This document shows, one piece after another, positions 32,059 to 42,000 of a DNA stretch of 64,000 bases. A program made the translations under genes and the position numbers. The DNA is from Zopfochytrium polystomum. Its lineage: Eukaryota; Chytridiomycota; Chytridiomycetes; Chytridiales; Chytridiaceae. Below the pieces are notes generated by a model that saw only the letters and a list, made by a program, of their open reading frames with translations, did not search any database and was not told where the DNA came from. Positions within the stretch are counted from its first letter, which is position 1; each line of letters starts with the position of its first letter. Location of the stretch: NCBI GenBank assembly GCA_025765615.1, contig JAIVFJ010000124.1:124001-188000 (forward strand), in the 5' to 3' direction.

Positions 32059-35000
32059 ATGTCGCAGGCCCAAGCGCAAGCTCAGGCCCAAGCCCAGGCC
32101 GCTGCCGGCATGGGGATCCGCTTCCGCACGCCACGCGACGACGTTGATCGATCTCGCCAGAGACCCTCGCTCGCCCCTGATTCGCAGCAGCTGCAGCAAC
32201 AGCGGAAAGAGCGGCCGTCCCTCGGCCAGGACCCTTCCAAACGATCTGCGGCTGACAACAACACCGATTCCAACGTCCCCAGGCTGTCTCAGCAGCAGGA
32301 GGAGAGCGTCATCACTTTCATGTCCATCACGTCAACACAGTCGTCGGAAACCGCCCTCAACTTTCTTTTGGCAAAGGATTTCGATCTCGATGCTTCGCTC
32401 TCGCTGTACCACGAATGGAGGGTACGGTCCATCGCCTTGCGCCCCAGTCTTGGCCTCTTTGTCTGAAACCTGTTTTCTCTTCCCCCCCTTACACTTTGGC
32501 AGACTTCACTGTCTGACACAGCCACAGCGTTCGAGGACTCTCCCCCGTTTTACGAAATCTTGTCGGAACCTCTGTTCGTCCTCCCCGGGACCCGCGACAA
32601 GTCGGGATCCCTACTGCTAATCATAAACCTCCGCTATTGGAGGCCGGGCTGGTCGGATCACGTTCGCACCGGCGCCTTGGCTGTCACGACGCCGTCAGAG
32701 TCAGCACCATCTATCCCTCAACGCGGAAACTCGCACAGCCATCAGCAGGGCTCTGGTGGTCGAGGGCAATCATCATCAGCAGCAGCAGCAGCGGCGGCAA
32801 CAGACTTGGCTCGGCCAGTGCAACCCGTCGACACGCTCGCCGGAATCCACTGGTCGCTGTCTTACATTGTCGATCGAGCGCTCGAGTACCCGATGGCGCG
32901 GCAAACGGGGGTGGTTATCGTCAGCAACATTGATGGCGTCCGCGGCAAATTTTCCATTGCTAGTGCGCATTTCGTCTTGACCGAGATCTTGCTGTTCATG
33001 ATGCCGATTAAGGTCAAAAAGCTGTTTATTGTCAATGTGGCGTGGTACAATTATTTCTCGGTTGTTCCGTTGACGGAGCCACTGGGTGTCCCGGTACGCT
33101 TTTTTTTTTCTTTCATTTTTTTGTTCTTTGTTGGAATGTAGAGTTTTCTCTCATCTCCCTCGCGTTTTGTCGCCGCGCAGGTACAAATCGTGAGCGTTGA
33201 CGATTTGTCGTTACATTTCCCTGTGGAGTCTCTTCCTCGGGATCTCGGTGGCTCAATGGTTTACAAGCATAAAGAGTGGTTTGAGGACGAAAGGGTGAGC
33301 CTTCCTTTATTTTTTTTTTTTTTTTTTTTTGTGCGTGTTTCTGTCAATGTAGCTTTTCCTGCTGACTGAAACTCTTGTTCTTCACTTTTGCAGCGACGAT
33401 TCGAGAGGCGGCGAGCCGAAGCTGCCGCGAAGGCGCTCGCCTCTCCGCCTTCTCCAGTTCCCGCACCGGAGCCGATCTCCGCGGCTCCGCCTATGACCCT
33501 TTCTCTTCCCTCCCTTCCGCCTCCACCAATGTATGGTGTTGGGTCCTTCTCTGCATCCCCGCTCCCGTCTCCGGTGGAAATGTCCGACCCCGCCGCCTCG
33601 CCATTTTTTGAATCGCCCGCAAACTCTACTGATATGAAGCCTTCCCCTGCCGTTCCAAGTGTACCGGTGCTGATTGAGCCGGCAGGCTCCACCGCACCTC
33701 CTCCCCCAATGTCGCCCGAGCCCCAGTTGGACCCCTATGACGATTCTCCCGACATCCCCACTCGCCGACACAGCCTGTCCCGCCGAAAGGGTGGCGCTCC
33801 TCCGTCATCGTCGTTCACACCTTCGACGCTGACCCCTCAACGAACTCCGCAATCCCAACCGCAAGTCCCCCAACTGCAACAACAACAACAACAACAACAA
33901 CAACAGAATACGGTGACGCTAAAGTACGTCAGCGGCGGTACCCTGACCCAGAGCAATGACGGTAAATCCCGCCACGACTCGGACCGCCTGTCCATGCAGG
34001 AGTTCGACTCCATTCCTTTGTTTGACGATGTTCCCGAGCGAGCGCCGTCCACGGTTCCCGGCGAAGATTCGGAGTATCGCCCAGCCCTGGCGACAAGGTT
34101 GGAAATCAAGGACCGAAGCGTGGCGCCGAGGCCGCAGCACAGCGAAGCGGCTCGCCCGGCCGTCGTGCTCACCGAGGCTGGCTCGCCGACCACGGCCGTG
34201 ACCACTACGACTACTACTACAAGTCGAACGAGTGTTGTCGTGGAACAACGGAGACAAAGCGGTGCTGGAGCTGAATCGCACACTGCCAAGGCCGCCGAGA
34301 AACCCCAATCTTCCTTGCTTACCCATGAGCAGCAACCCAATTCCGCAAGGAACTCTGTACTAGACTTGAGCAATGTCGAAAAGCAACTCTTGCAGTTTAT
34401 GGAGCCGGACGACGAAAGCGACGAAGGGACGCTGCTCTCGTCATCGACGGAGAAGGAATCTCAATCGTTGATTGAAGACCAACCGCCGGCAGATCGCGTC
34501 AAAGACGAGCCGCAGACCTTCAGCAGCCAGCAGAGCGAGGCTCCCCACGCGAGTGGTGTTCAAATGCAAAGTGTGGAAGACGAGGACGAGGAGCCATTGA
34601 TGCCGTTGGCCCAAACGACTGCACCGCTCGTTGCACCTGTCCGTCGAGAGTCGTCCAAGCGAGTCCCGAAACCATTTGCCTCGTCATTACCGGTGGAAAC
34701 CACTGTGATCAATGAGACCAAAACGTCGTCGTCTTTTTCAGGAGATACTGAGCCCTCATCAACGGGGCTGTCCCCGACTGCGCCAAAGCGGACCGTCTCT
34801 GTAAAGCGGAGCTCTTTCACACCGATCGCAACTACGGGGGACCAAGACCAAGCCAATATCAGCAACTATACGTCAGCTTCTCCGTCACAGCCACCTCCGC
34901 CGCCGCCACCCCCACCGCCCCCACCTCCTCCCGCCCAGTCCACACATTTTACGTCTGTCCGTAACAACCGATCTTCATCAGATGACGACACAGACGACAC

Positions 35001-36489
35001 TACCTCCGCCGAGCTCGAACCGGCCTCCCCGACTTCTCGCGCGCCCCGCAGAATTCGAACCAAGAAGATGTCACCCATGGGGAAAACGCTGGCCACCTAT
35101 TCCCAAGAAGGCGAGCCTAACGACCCAGAACATGTCCCCGACGAGGACGAAGACTATGAGAGCCCGATGGAGTTTGATGCGTCGGGCACCGCCCGCGGCG
35201 TCCTTGCACTTCAAAAGTCGGACTCGGAAGATTCCGACATCGACCCCCACCATCGGCGCCTCGTCGGCGACTCCCCTGCATCCCCCGCCGGCGCCGTTTC
35301 AAGCAGCGCCACGTCCCCGACCCGACGACGCGTGGTCCGGTTCAAAGACCGCGCGTCGGTCTTCCGGTACGAAGTTCCGCCGCGCGAAGAATGGGCCAAG
35401 GACTATTGGGGCGACGCGCCGGACGAGGACGGGGTGCTGTCGTCGGAAGACGACGACGACGACGACAGCGACCGCGCGGACGACCTCAAGTCGGACTCTG
35501 ACGACGACGAGGCGAAGCGCAAGAAGCGCGACGCGTTCTGGAGAATATTCGGCGGCGGCGGCGGCGGCGGCGACGGCAGCGACGAAGCCGAGTTGGACGG
35601 GACGGGGGCGAGCGAGCGGCTGCCGGCGGATGCGAACGGGCATCCGGGGGTCGCTTCGGACGTCGAAGAGGACGTGCCGCTCGAAGACGCGGTCGCGAGG
35701 CTCCGCGCTCTGGCGGCTGAGGCAAAAGTCATGCTGCCGGCCGAGCTCGGCGGCTTTGACGACACCGAGATCGACGCTGCCGGCGGCGGCGGCGACGGCG
35801 GCGACGGCGGCGCTTCGCCGGCGGCCCTGAGCAGCCCCCACGAGGAAAACGGCGCAGATGCCGCTGCCACCGCCCCCAGCGGCAACCGCCTTTACAGCTT
35901 CCTCAACGGCCGAACTTCGCCGCGGTACTCGCTGTCGGAGGCCGACGGCGCCGCCCCTGCCAACCCGTTCCGATCGAAAGACGTCTACGGCGAAAACGAG
36001 CGGCCCACGTCGACGGGATTTTCCACTCCGTCCCCGGCCGAGCCGCGGAACGGCGCGTACGCGAACGGCTTTGCGAACCACTACGCAGCGCCCGTCGCGG
36101 CGGCGGCAATCAACGGCGACGCTGATGCACCAGCGGCGGCGGCGCTGCCCAACGGCTCGTACGCCGTCGCCAACGGGGGCGCGCACGCCTTTGCGGCTGC
36201 TGCACCCGCACCACCGCCGCCGCCGTCGTCGTTTACTTTGCCGTCGTCGACGTCGTCGCCGCCTCTGCCGCCTCGCCCGATGGAGGCTGCGGCGGACTAC
36301 TACGCGAAATCGCCGGCGCTGCAGCCACGCCCGGTGGAGCAGGAGGACGCAGGAGCTCTGCCACCGCCGCCGCTGGCGGGATCTGCGTCGCCGCCGCTGC
36401 CGCCCCGGCCGACGGCGGAGGGCGAGGAGGACGACGAGCCGATGGTAGTGGTTGTAAAGAGGAAGCCTGGACGCGGCGTGCGCCGATGA
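32059..36489 (+). CDS. CRAL-TRIO (Sec14-like) domain protein with very long disordered tail
   Basis: Four exons are predicted: 32059-32421, 32503-33093, 33181-33294 and 33394-36489. All introns are GT-AG (81-99 bp) and the joined frame encodes 1387 aa. The N-terminus is Gln/Ala-rich. Residues ~76-121 (ALNFLLAKDFDLDASLSLYHEWR across the first junction) match the CRAL_TRIO_N helical module. Residues ~122-345 carry the lipid-pocket domain, with LLIINLRYW, TGVVIVSNIDGV and KKLFIVNVAWYNYF, where Sec14 relatives have a helix/strand bearing the gate. This fold binds phosphatidylinositol, phosphatidylcholine or other hydrophobic ligands and moves or presents them at membranes. The remaining ~1,000 residues are disordered: polyQ, a polyproline run near 34895-34935, Asp/Glu runs and Pro-rich PPLPPRP motifs at the end that could bind SH3 domains. 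PTPN9-like organisation was considered but no phosphatase domain is present. Confidence 0.85.
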
Positions 36490-37676
36490 GGGATGAGGGC
36501 TGATGTGAAACCTGCCCCTTCCTGCCGCTTCCTGCCGGGGGTACCCTTTTCTTTCCTTGTTCTTCGATTCTATTTTTTTTTTCCTGTCTTCTTCTTCTTG
36601 GTTTGAGGAAGGAAGGGAGGGGCGATTTGTTCTTCCACTTTTTTTTCCCCGGCAAAGCGCCGAACGAGGGGCCGTGGTGGGGGTGTGGAAAGTGGGCGTT
36701 AATATTGGTGGGTTTTTTGTTTTAGCTGCGCTGAGAGCTCCCTTTCTTTTTTTTTTTCGTTTGCTTTTTGCCTTCTCTTTTTCAAGCTCTGTATTGAAAA
36801 TGGCCGCCGCCTGTTGCCCCCCCATCTTTTTTTTTCTTCTTTTTTTTTTTCTCCTCACAGCTTTCTGTTCTATCTGTTCCTTTTTTGTTTTCGTTTGTCG
36901 CTTTGCAAACTGGAGAGACTTTGGACCCTGGAGTTTAACTGGTTCCCTGCCCCTTTTGGCGGCAATCGTGTTTTTTTTTTTCGATCCGCTCCTCCACCTC
37001 CACGGTCTCTCTCTCACTTCTTTTTTTTTTTTTTTTTTTTTTTTCTTTTTTTTCTTTTTTTTTCAGTGTCCTCTGTTTCCTCCAAAGCTCATCGGTTTTC
37101 ATTGGTCATCGGTCTAACAAAGTATTTTCTGGTGTCTTTCTCGCTGTCCTGTCGGTCCACTTGTTCGGTTTCACCTCGGATGGGGCTCTTCTAGCCAATT
37201 TTTTCCCTCCCTCTTCCCGCAGTACACACCCCTTCAGCACCACCTAAGACATCTTAAGGCAGAGCCTTGTGACTCGCCCGCATGTACAACAATAATCCAG
37301 CATAAAATGCTGCATTAAACAAAATATCTCACTTGCCAAAAATGGAGCAAATGGCGTTATTCCTGCCAAAAACTGCAGGCATTTTTCCCATGTGATTGAG
37401 CTGCGCTGGAGATACCGAAAAATATTTTTATCCCTTGCTCTTGCCTTCACTCACTGTCAATACTTTCTACATCACTGCCACCTGATAGCGGTAGCAAAGC
37501 TGAAGCTACATTTGCAGCCTTCAGCTGCAATCTACTATTCAACTTCAACACCATAATTGTTTTATTAGCTAATTCTCTGTTTACCATCACTGCTGCCAGA
37601 TGTAGTGGCAGCCATTTTCAACACCTTTGTGGCACCAGGCCCTCCAGAGGGCCACAGGAGCCAACACACAGGGAGA
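36490..37676. other. Intergenic region with T-rich tracts
   Basis: No gene supported. Long T runs at 36820-36850 and 37020-37064, otherwise AT-rich sequence up to the gypsy insertion. The large antisense ORF reaching 37017 is a shadow of the CRAL-TRIO tail codons. Confidence 0.55.
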
Positions 37677-37710
37677 AGGGGTGTTATGAATCACCCTCTG
37701 GAAACCTCTG

Positions 37711-37808
37711 GAACCTTCTAGAACATTCCTTCATGGAACCTTCTGGAACCTTCTGGAACCTTCTAGAACATTCCTTCATGGAACCTTGTGGAACCTTCTG
37801 GAACCTTC
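37711..37808 (+). promoter_or_regulatory. Heat-shock-element arrays in the LTR
   Basis: On an exact 5-bp grid the sequence alternates GAA and TTC: four units at 37711-37728, eight perfect units at 37736-37773, and six units (one mismatch, TTG) at 37781-37808. Heat shock factor binds inverted nGAAn repeats and three units normally suffice. The arrays lie 110-210 bp upstream of the TATA box. Confidence 0.75.
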
Positions 37809-37873
37809 TTTGCTTTCCTGACTTGTCTTGTTGTCATTGGTATCATTGGTATCATTGTATTACTAATTGCTCT

Positions 37874-37886
37874 TTCTGGAACTTTC
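37874..37886 (+). promoter_or_regulatory. Proximal three-unit heat-shock element
   Basis: TTC (37874-37876), GAA (37879-37881) and TTC (37884-37886) with 2-bp spacing, about 33 bp upstream of the TATA box. Conserved in the two solo LTRs. Confidence 0.6.
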
Positions 37887-37918
37887 TTGGAGTCTTGACA
37901 AGGAACACTCTCAAAAGG

Positions 37919-37925
37919 TATAAAA
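37919..37925 (+). promoter_or_regulatory. TATA box of the gypsy LTR
   Basis: TATAAAA followed by GGGGGATGGGGG. Predicted transcription start about 30-35 bp downstream, at or near 37954, which is where the self-primer sequence begins. Confidence 0.75.
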
Positions 37926-37953
37926 GGGGGATGGGGGACCTGTCCCATCCCTC

Positions 37954-38047
37954 AAGTGAATTATTGTTTCCAATACAATCATCACTCCTCTCAGTTCCTT
38001 GTCTGCCTTGCCCTGTCCTGCCCTGTTCCTGACATCATAATTCACTT
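37954..38047 (+). promoter_or_regulatory. Self-priming pair: RNA 5' end and primer binding site
   Basis: AAGTGAATTAT at 37954-37964 is the perfect reverse complement of ATAATTCACTT at 38037-38047, which begins 2 nt after the 5' LTR. Pairing stops exactly at 11 nt on both sides. No tRNA-type primer binding site is seen. This matches the Tf1/sushi self-priming mechanism, in which the first ~11 nt of the transcript prime reverse transcription. Confidence 0.78.
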
Positions 38048-38074
38048 CACCCTCTCCCACTACTCTCTGCCATC

Positions 38075-38998
38075 ATGTCTGACCCAAACAACACCTTCCC
38101 TGATGCAACTGCCTTCCAAGCCTTGATGGACCAATTACAAGCCCTTTCAAGACAGACACACCAACTTCAAGAACAAGTCCTTCACCAGCAGCACCAGCTT
38201 CAACAACAACTTCACCAACAAGAACATCAAGCTCTTCCCCTGCCTCAAGCCAACCAAGCAAGAGAGCCCAAGGTTCCCAGCCCTGACAAGTTCACTGGGC
38301 TGGCCAAAGACCTTAGGAACTTCATGGCCACTGTGGAGAATGTCATCCTTCTCCAACCTTCAAGATTTCCCAGTGAGCAAGTCAAGGTTCTTTTCACAAG
38401 CACCCTCCTGTCTGGTCAAGCTCAATCATGGTACAGATCTCTCCCAAGCACACCCACCACCCTGCAAGAGCTCTGGGAGGGGCTGGAAGCTACCTTTGGT
38501 GACCCCTACGCATCTTGGACAGCAAGATCCAAGCTCAAGCATATCAAGCAAGGAAAGCAATCTTGTGTGGCCTACACCAACCAATTCAAGCAACTAGCCA
38601 GAGACTCTGGATACAATGATGCAGCTCTGATGGAGCTGTACCATGATGGTCTCCATGAGTCTATCCAAGACATGCTCTCCCAGTCTCTGCACATCCCTGA
38701 GACCTTGGAAGAGTACATTCTCCTTGCCATCAAGATTGACAACAGACTCTACTCCAAGAGGCTGAAGCAAAGACAAGTAGGAACTACATCAAGACCTACC
38801 CCAGTTCCTCAAGCTCTTACAGTTCCTGAACCCATGCAAGTGGATGCAGTTGAGACACTTCCTAAGGGTCCTCTGAGCCAAGAGGAGAAAACAAGGAGGG
38901 CCCAGCAGGGACTGTGTTTTTACTGTGGCTCCAAGGAGCATGCTGTCAAGGACTGCCCAAGGAAGAAGCACCCAAACTCCCAGGTCCAGGCTCACTGA
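38075..38998 (+). CDS. gag: Gypsy Gag (capsid/nucleocapsid)
   Basis: 307 aa. The N-terminus is a Gln-rich coiled coil (LQEQVLHQQHQLQQQLHQQE). The capsid region matches retrotransposon Gag: PDKFTGLAKDLRNFMATVE, then LLSGQAQSWYRSL and LWEGLEATFGDPY. The C-terminus carries a CX2CX4HX4C knuckle (CFYCGSKEHAVKDC) followed by PRKKH. The start at 38075 is the first ATG after the primer site. The stop TGA is at 38996-38998, just after the frameshift heptamer. Confidence 0.95.
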   Translation: MSDPNNTFPDATAFQALMDQLQALSRQTHQLQEQVLHQQHQLQQQLHQQEHQALPLPQANQAREPKVPSPDKFTGLAKDLRNFMATVENVILLQPSRFPSEQVKVLFTSTLLSGQAQSWYRSLPSTPTTLQELWEGLEATFGDPYASWTARSKLKHIKQGKQSCVAYTNQFKQLARDSGYNDAALMELYHDGLHESIQDMLSQSLHIPETLEEYILLAIKIDNRLYSKRLKQRQVGTTSRPTPVPQALTVPEPMQVDAVETLPKGPLSQEEKTRRAQQGLCFYCGSKEHAVKDCPRKKHPNSQVQAH

Positions 38999-39034
38999 GG
39001 GGCAATTCCCTGGACCCTCCTCCAAGCTGCCCCT
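38971..39034 (+). promoter_or_regulatory. Predicted -1 frameshift site with H-type pseudoknot at gag-pol
   Basis: The heptamer C-CCA-AAC (38971-38977) is in register with Gag. After 5 nt, stem 1 is GGTCCAGG (38983-38990) with CCTGGACC (39009-39016). Its loop contains AGGGGCA (38998-39004), which is complementary to TGCCCCT (39028-39034) downstream, forming stem 2. Slipping back one base enters the pol frame (reading LPGPGSLRGN), and the Gag stop lies inside the structure. Confidence 0.85.
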
Positions 39035-42000
39035 GTTTCATCACCACCACCAGCACCACAAACACCTCAGATTCCAAGCCCCACCAACTCACCATGGATG
39101 TCAAGATTCAACTCTCACCCAAGTCAACCATCACAACCAAGGCCCTTATAGACGCTGGATCATCCTGCAACATCATTGATGCCACCCTTGCCAAGTCTTG
39201 TGCCATTCCCACCACCAAGAAATCCACACCCCTCAAGGTCCACTTTGCCAATCATGCTCTGTTCAAGGAAATCAGCCATGAAACCAAGCTAAACCTCCAC
39301 ATCCAAGACTTTCCACCATCCATGGTCAATCTGGAAGTATTGGATCTTGGCTCACCCACATTCTCTGTCATCCTGGGATTACCATGGCTGCAAGCCCAGA
39401 ACCCTGCCATTGATTGGGTCACTGGTCAAGTCCAACCTCCACCAATCGGAACAGTCACCCAAAACTCAAGTCAAGCCCCCAAGTCTCATGCTCTCAAGCC
39501 CTTGATTCAAGATTCACAGCCAGCCAAGACTCCAGTTCCACAGTTCACAGTTCACAGTCAAGATTCAAGTAGAGCTCATAGAGCTCACAGTCATGGCCAT
39601 GACTCTTGTTCACAGAACCCACAGTCAAAGATTCAAGTACCACAGTTCACAGTCCACATTCAAGATTCAAGTTCCACAGCTCACAGTCTTTGCCAAGAAC
39701 AGAACTCTCAGTCAAAGATTCAAGAATCACAGTTCCCAGTCAAGAATTCAAGCCCCACTGCTGAGGAGCACGACAACCTGGACCCATCAGACCTTTTGCT
39801 GGCATCCAAGCTACCAAAAGAATATCTCCCTTATGCTGATGTGTTTTCCAAGACCAAGGCAGACCTGCTACCAGCTCAGAGGCCTTATGACTGTGAAATC
39901 CCACTCAAGGATGAAACTTGCAGCCCACCTTTCAAGCCACTGTACCACCTCTCTCCACCAGAAGCCAAGGCCCTCCAAGAATACATTGAAGAAATGCTGA
40001 ACAAGGGATTCATCCAACCTTCCAAGTCACCAGCTGGAGCTCCCATCTTTTTTGTCAAGAAGAAGGATGGGGGACTGAGACCCTGTGTGGACTACAGAGA
40101 TCTCAATGAGATGACAGTCAAGAACCGCTATCCACTGCCTCTCATCTCTGAATTACTGGACAAACTGAGCCATGCAAGGATATTTTCCAAGATTGACCTC
40201 AGAGGTGCCTACAATTTGGTCAGAATTAAGCCCCAGGATCAATGGAAGACTGCCTTCAGATGCAAATACGGTCACTTTGAGTACTTGGTCATGCCCTTTG
40301 GACTTACCAATGCTCCAGCTATTTTCCAAGGCATGATGAATGACATCTTCAGGGATATTCTGGACCTTTTTGTCATTGTCTACCTGGATGATATCCTGGT
40401 ATTTTCATCTGACACTGCAAGCCATATGGGACATGTCAAGACTGTCTTGGAGAGACTCAGACAGCATCACCTCTATGCAAAGCTGGAGAAGTGTGAATTC
40501 CACAAGACCTCCATTGAGTTTTTGGGGTTCATTGTGTCTGACAAAGGGATCTCCATGGCACCAGACAAGATCCAAACTATTCTTGAATGGAAGGCTCCAA
40601 ATTCCATCAAGGATGTTCAAAGCTTCCTTGGATTTTGCAACTTCTACAGAACCTTCATTGCCAACTATTCTGCCATAGCCAAGCCTCTCACTGATCTCAC
40701 CAAGAAGACCACCAAGTTTGAATGGACCCCAGCAGCAGAGCAAGCCTGGCTAGCTCTTAAGACAGCAACCACAAGTGCACCACTCCTTAAGCATGTGGAT
40801 CCCTTGCTTCCCTTCACCTTGGAAACTGATGCCTCAGACTATGCCCTTGGCGCTGTTCTGTCCCAGCCAAGCTCTCAGGACCCCTCTGCTCCTCTGCATC
40901 CAGTGGCATATTACTCCAGGAAGCTGAACAGTGCTGAGTGTAACTACACAGTCCATGACAAGGAGTTGCTTGCAATTGTGGATGCATTCAAATTCTGGAG
41001 ACACTACTTGGCTGGTTCTAAAGGCATCTCTGTCTATTCTGATCACAAGAACCTCACCTTCTTCAGGGCAAGGAGGTTGCTCAAGCAGAGGCATGCCAGG
41101 TGGGCTGAACTGCTCTCTGAGTATGACTTTAAGCTGTGCTATTCTCCTGGCCACCTTAACACTGTGGCTGATGCCCTGTCAAGAAGAACAGACCTTGCAC
41201 CTGAAGGGGGAGATGGTTTCACCCCACCATCCAAGACACACCTTTCATTGCTTCCTGACAGTGTGTGGGCCCATGCTATTTCCAAGGACCCCAAGCCTCA
41301 CAAGATTCAAATCAGCCAAGAAGAGGAAAAACTTGAGATACTCAAGACAAGGCATGATGCAGCAACAGCTGGACACCCAGGAGAGCACAAGACATATGAG
41401 CTTGTTTCCAGAGACTTCTACTGGCCAGGCATGAGGAAGTACATCAAGAACTATGTCAGCAGCTGTGAAACCTGTCAAAGAAACAAATCCAGCAGACACA
41501 AGCCCTATGGACTTCTGGAGCCCCTCCCAATTGCCATCAGCCCTTGGTCATCAATATCCATGGACTTCATTGTGAAACTGCCCCCATCCCATGGATTTGA
41601 CTCTATCCTTGTTGTCATCTGCAGAAGGACAAAGTTGGCCCATTTCATCCCCTGCACTGAGAATATAGATGCACAAGGAACAGCAGACCTGTTTTTGCAG
41701 CACATATTCAGGCTCCATGGGCTGCCTCAGTCAATCGTCAGTGACAGAGGACCACAGTTCAGATCTCAATTTTGGAAAGCACTCACAGCAGCCCTTGGAA
41801 TCAAGTCTCAACTGTCAACTGCTTATCACCCTCAGACTGATGGACAAACAGAAAGAACAAACCAGACTCTGGAGCAGTATTTGAGGTGCTATGTCAGCTA
41901 TCAACAGGATGATTGGCCCACCCTCCTTCCACTGGCAGAATTTGCTCTCAACAATTCTCTCCACTCAAGCACCCAGCTATCTCCTTTCTTTGCAACCTAT

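Larger units (their letters stand above)
37682..38034 (+). repeat. Gypsy 5' LTR
   Basis: 353 bp, TGTTATGAATCACC...CCTGTTCCTGACA. Compared with the 308-bp solo LTR at 14959 it has one extra 45-bp segment made of TCTGGAACCT units plus a copied TCTAGAACATTCCTTCATGG block. Confidence 0.96.

Noticed and set aside
35299..37017. 572-codon minus-strand ORF rich in Arg and Lys.
   Set aside because: It lies antisense to the CRAL-TRIO tail and arises from its GC-rich, Asp/Glu/Ser-biased codons. No domain content, and it runs through 3' flank.
37700..37810. Regular ~5- and 10-bp periodic repeats that superficially recall a CRISPR-like array.
   Set aside because: No spacer/repeat structure of 25-40 bp, the sequence lies inside an LTR, and it fits heat-shock-factor sites. 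No CRISPR array was seen anywhere in the window.
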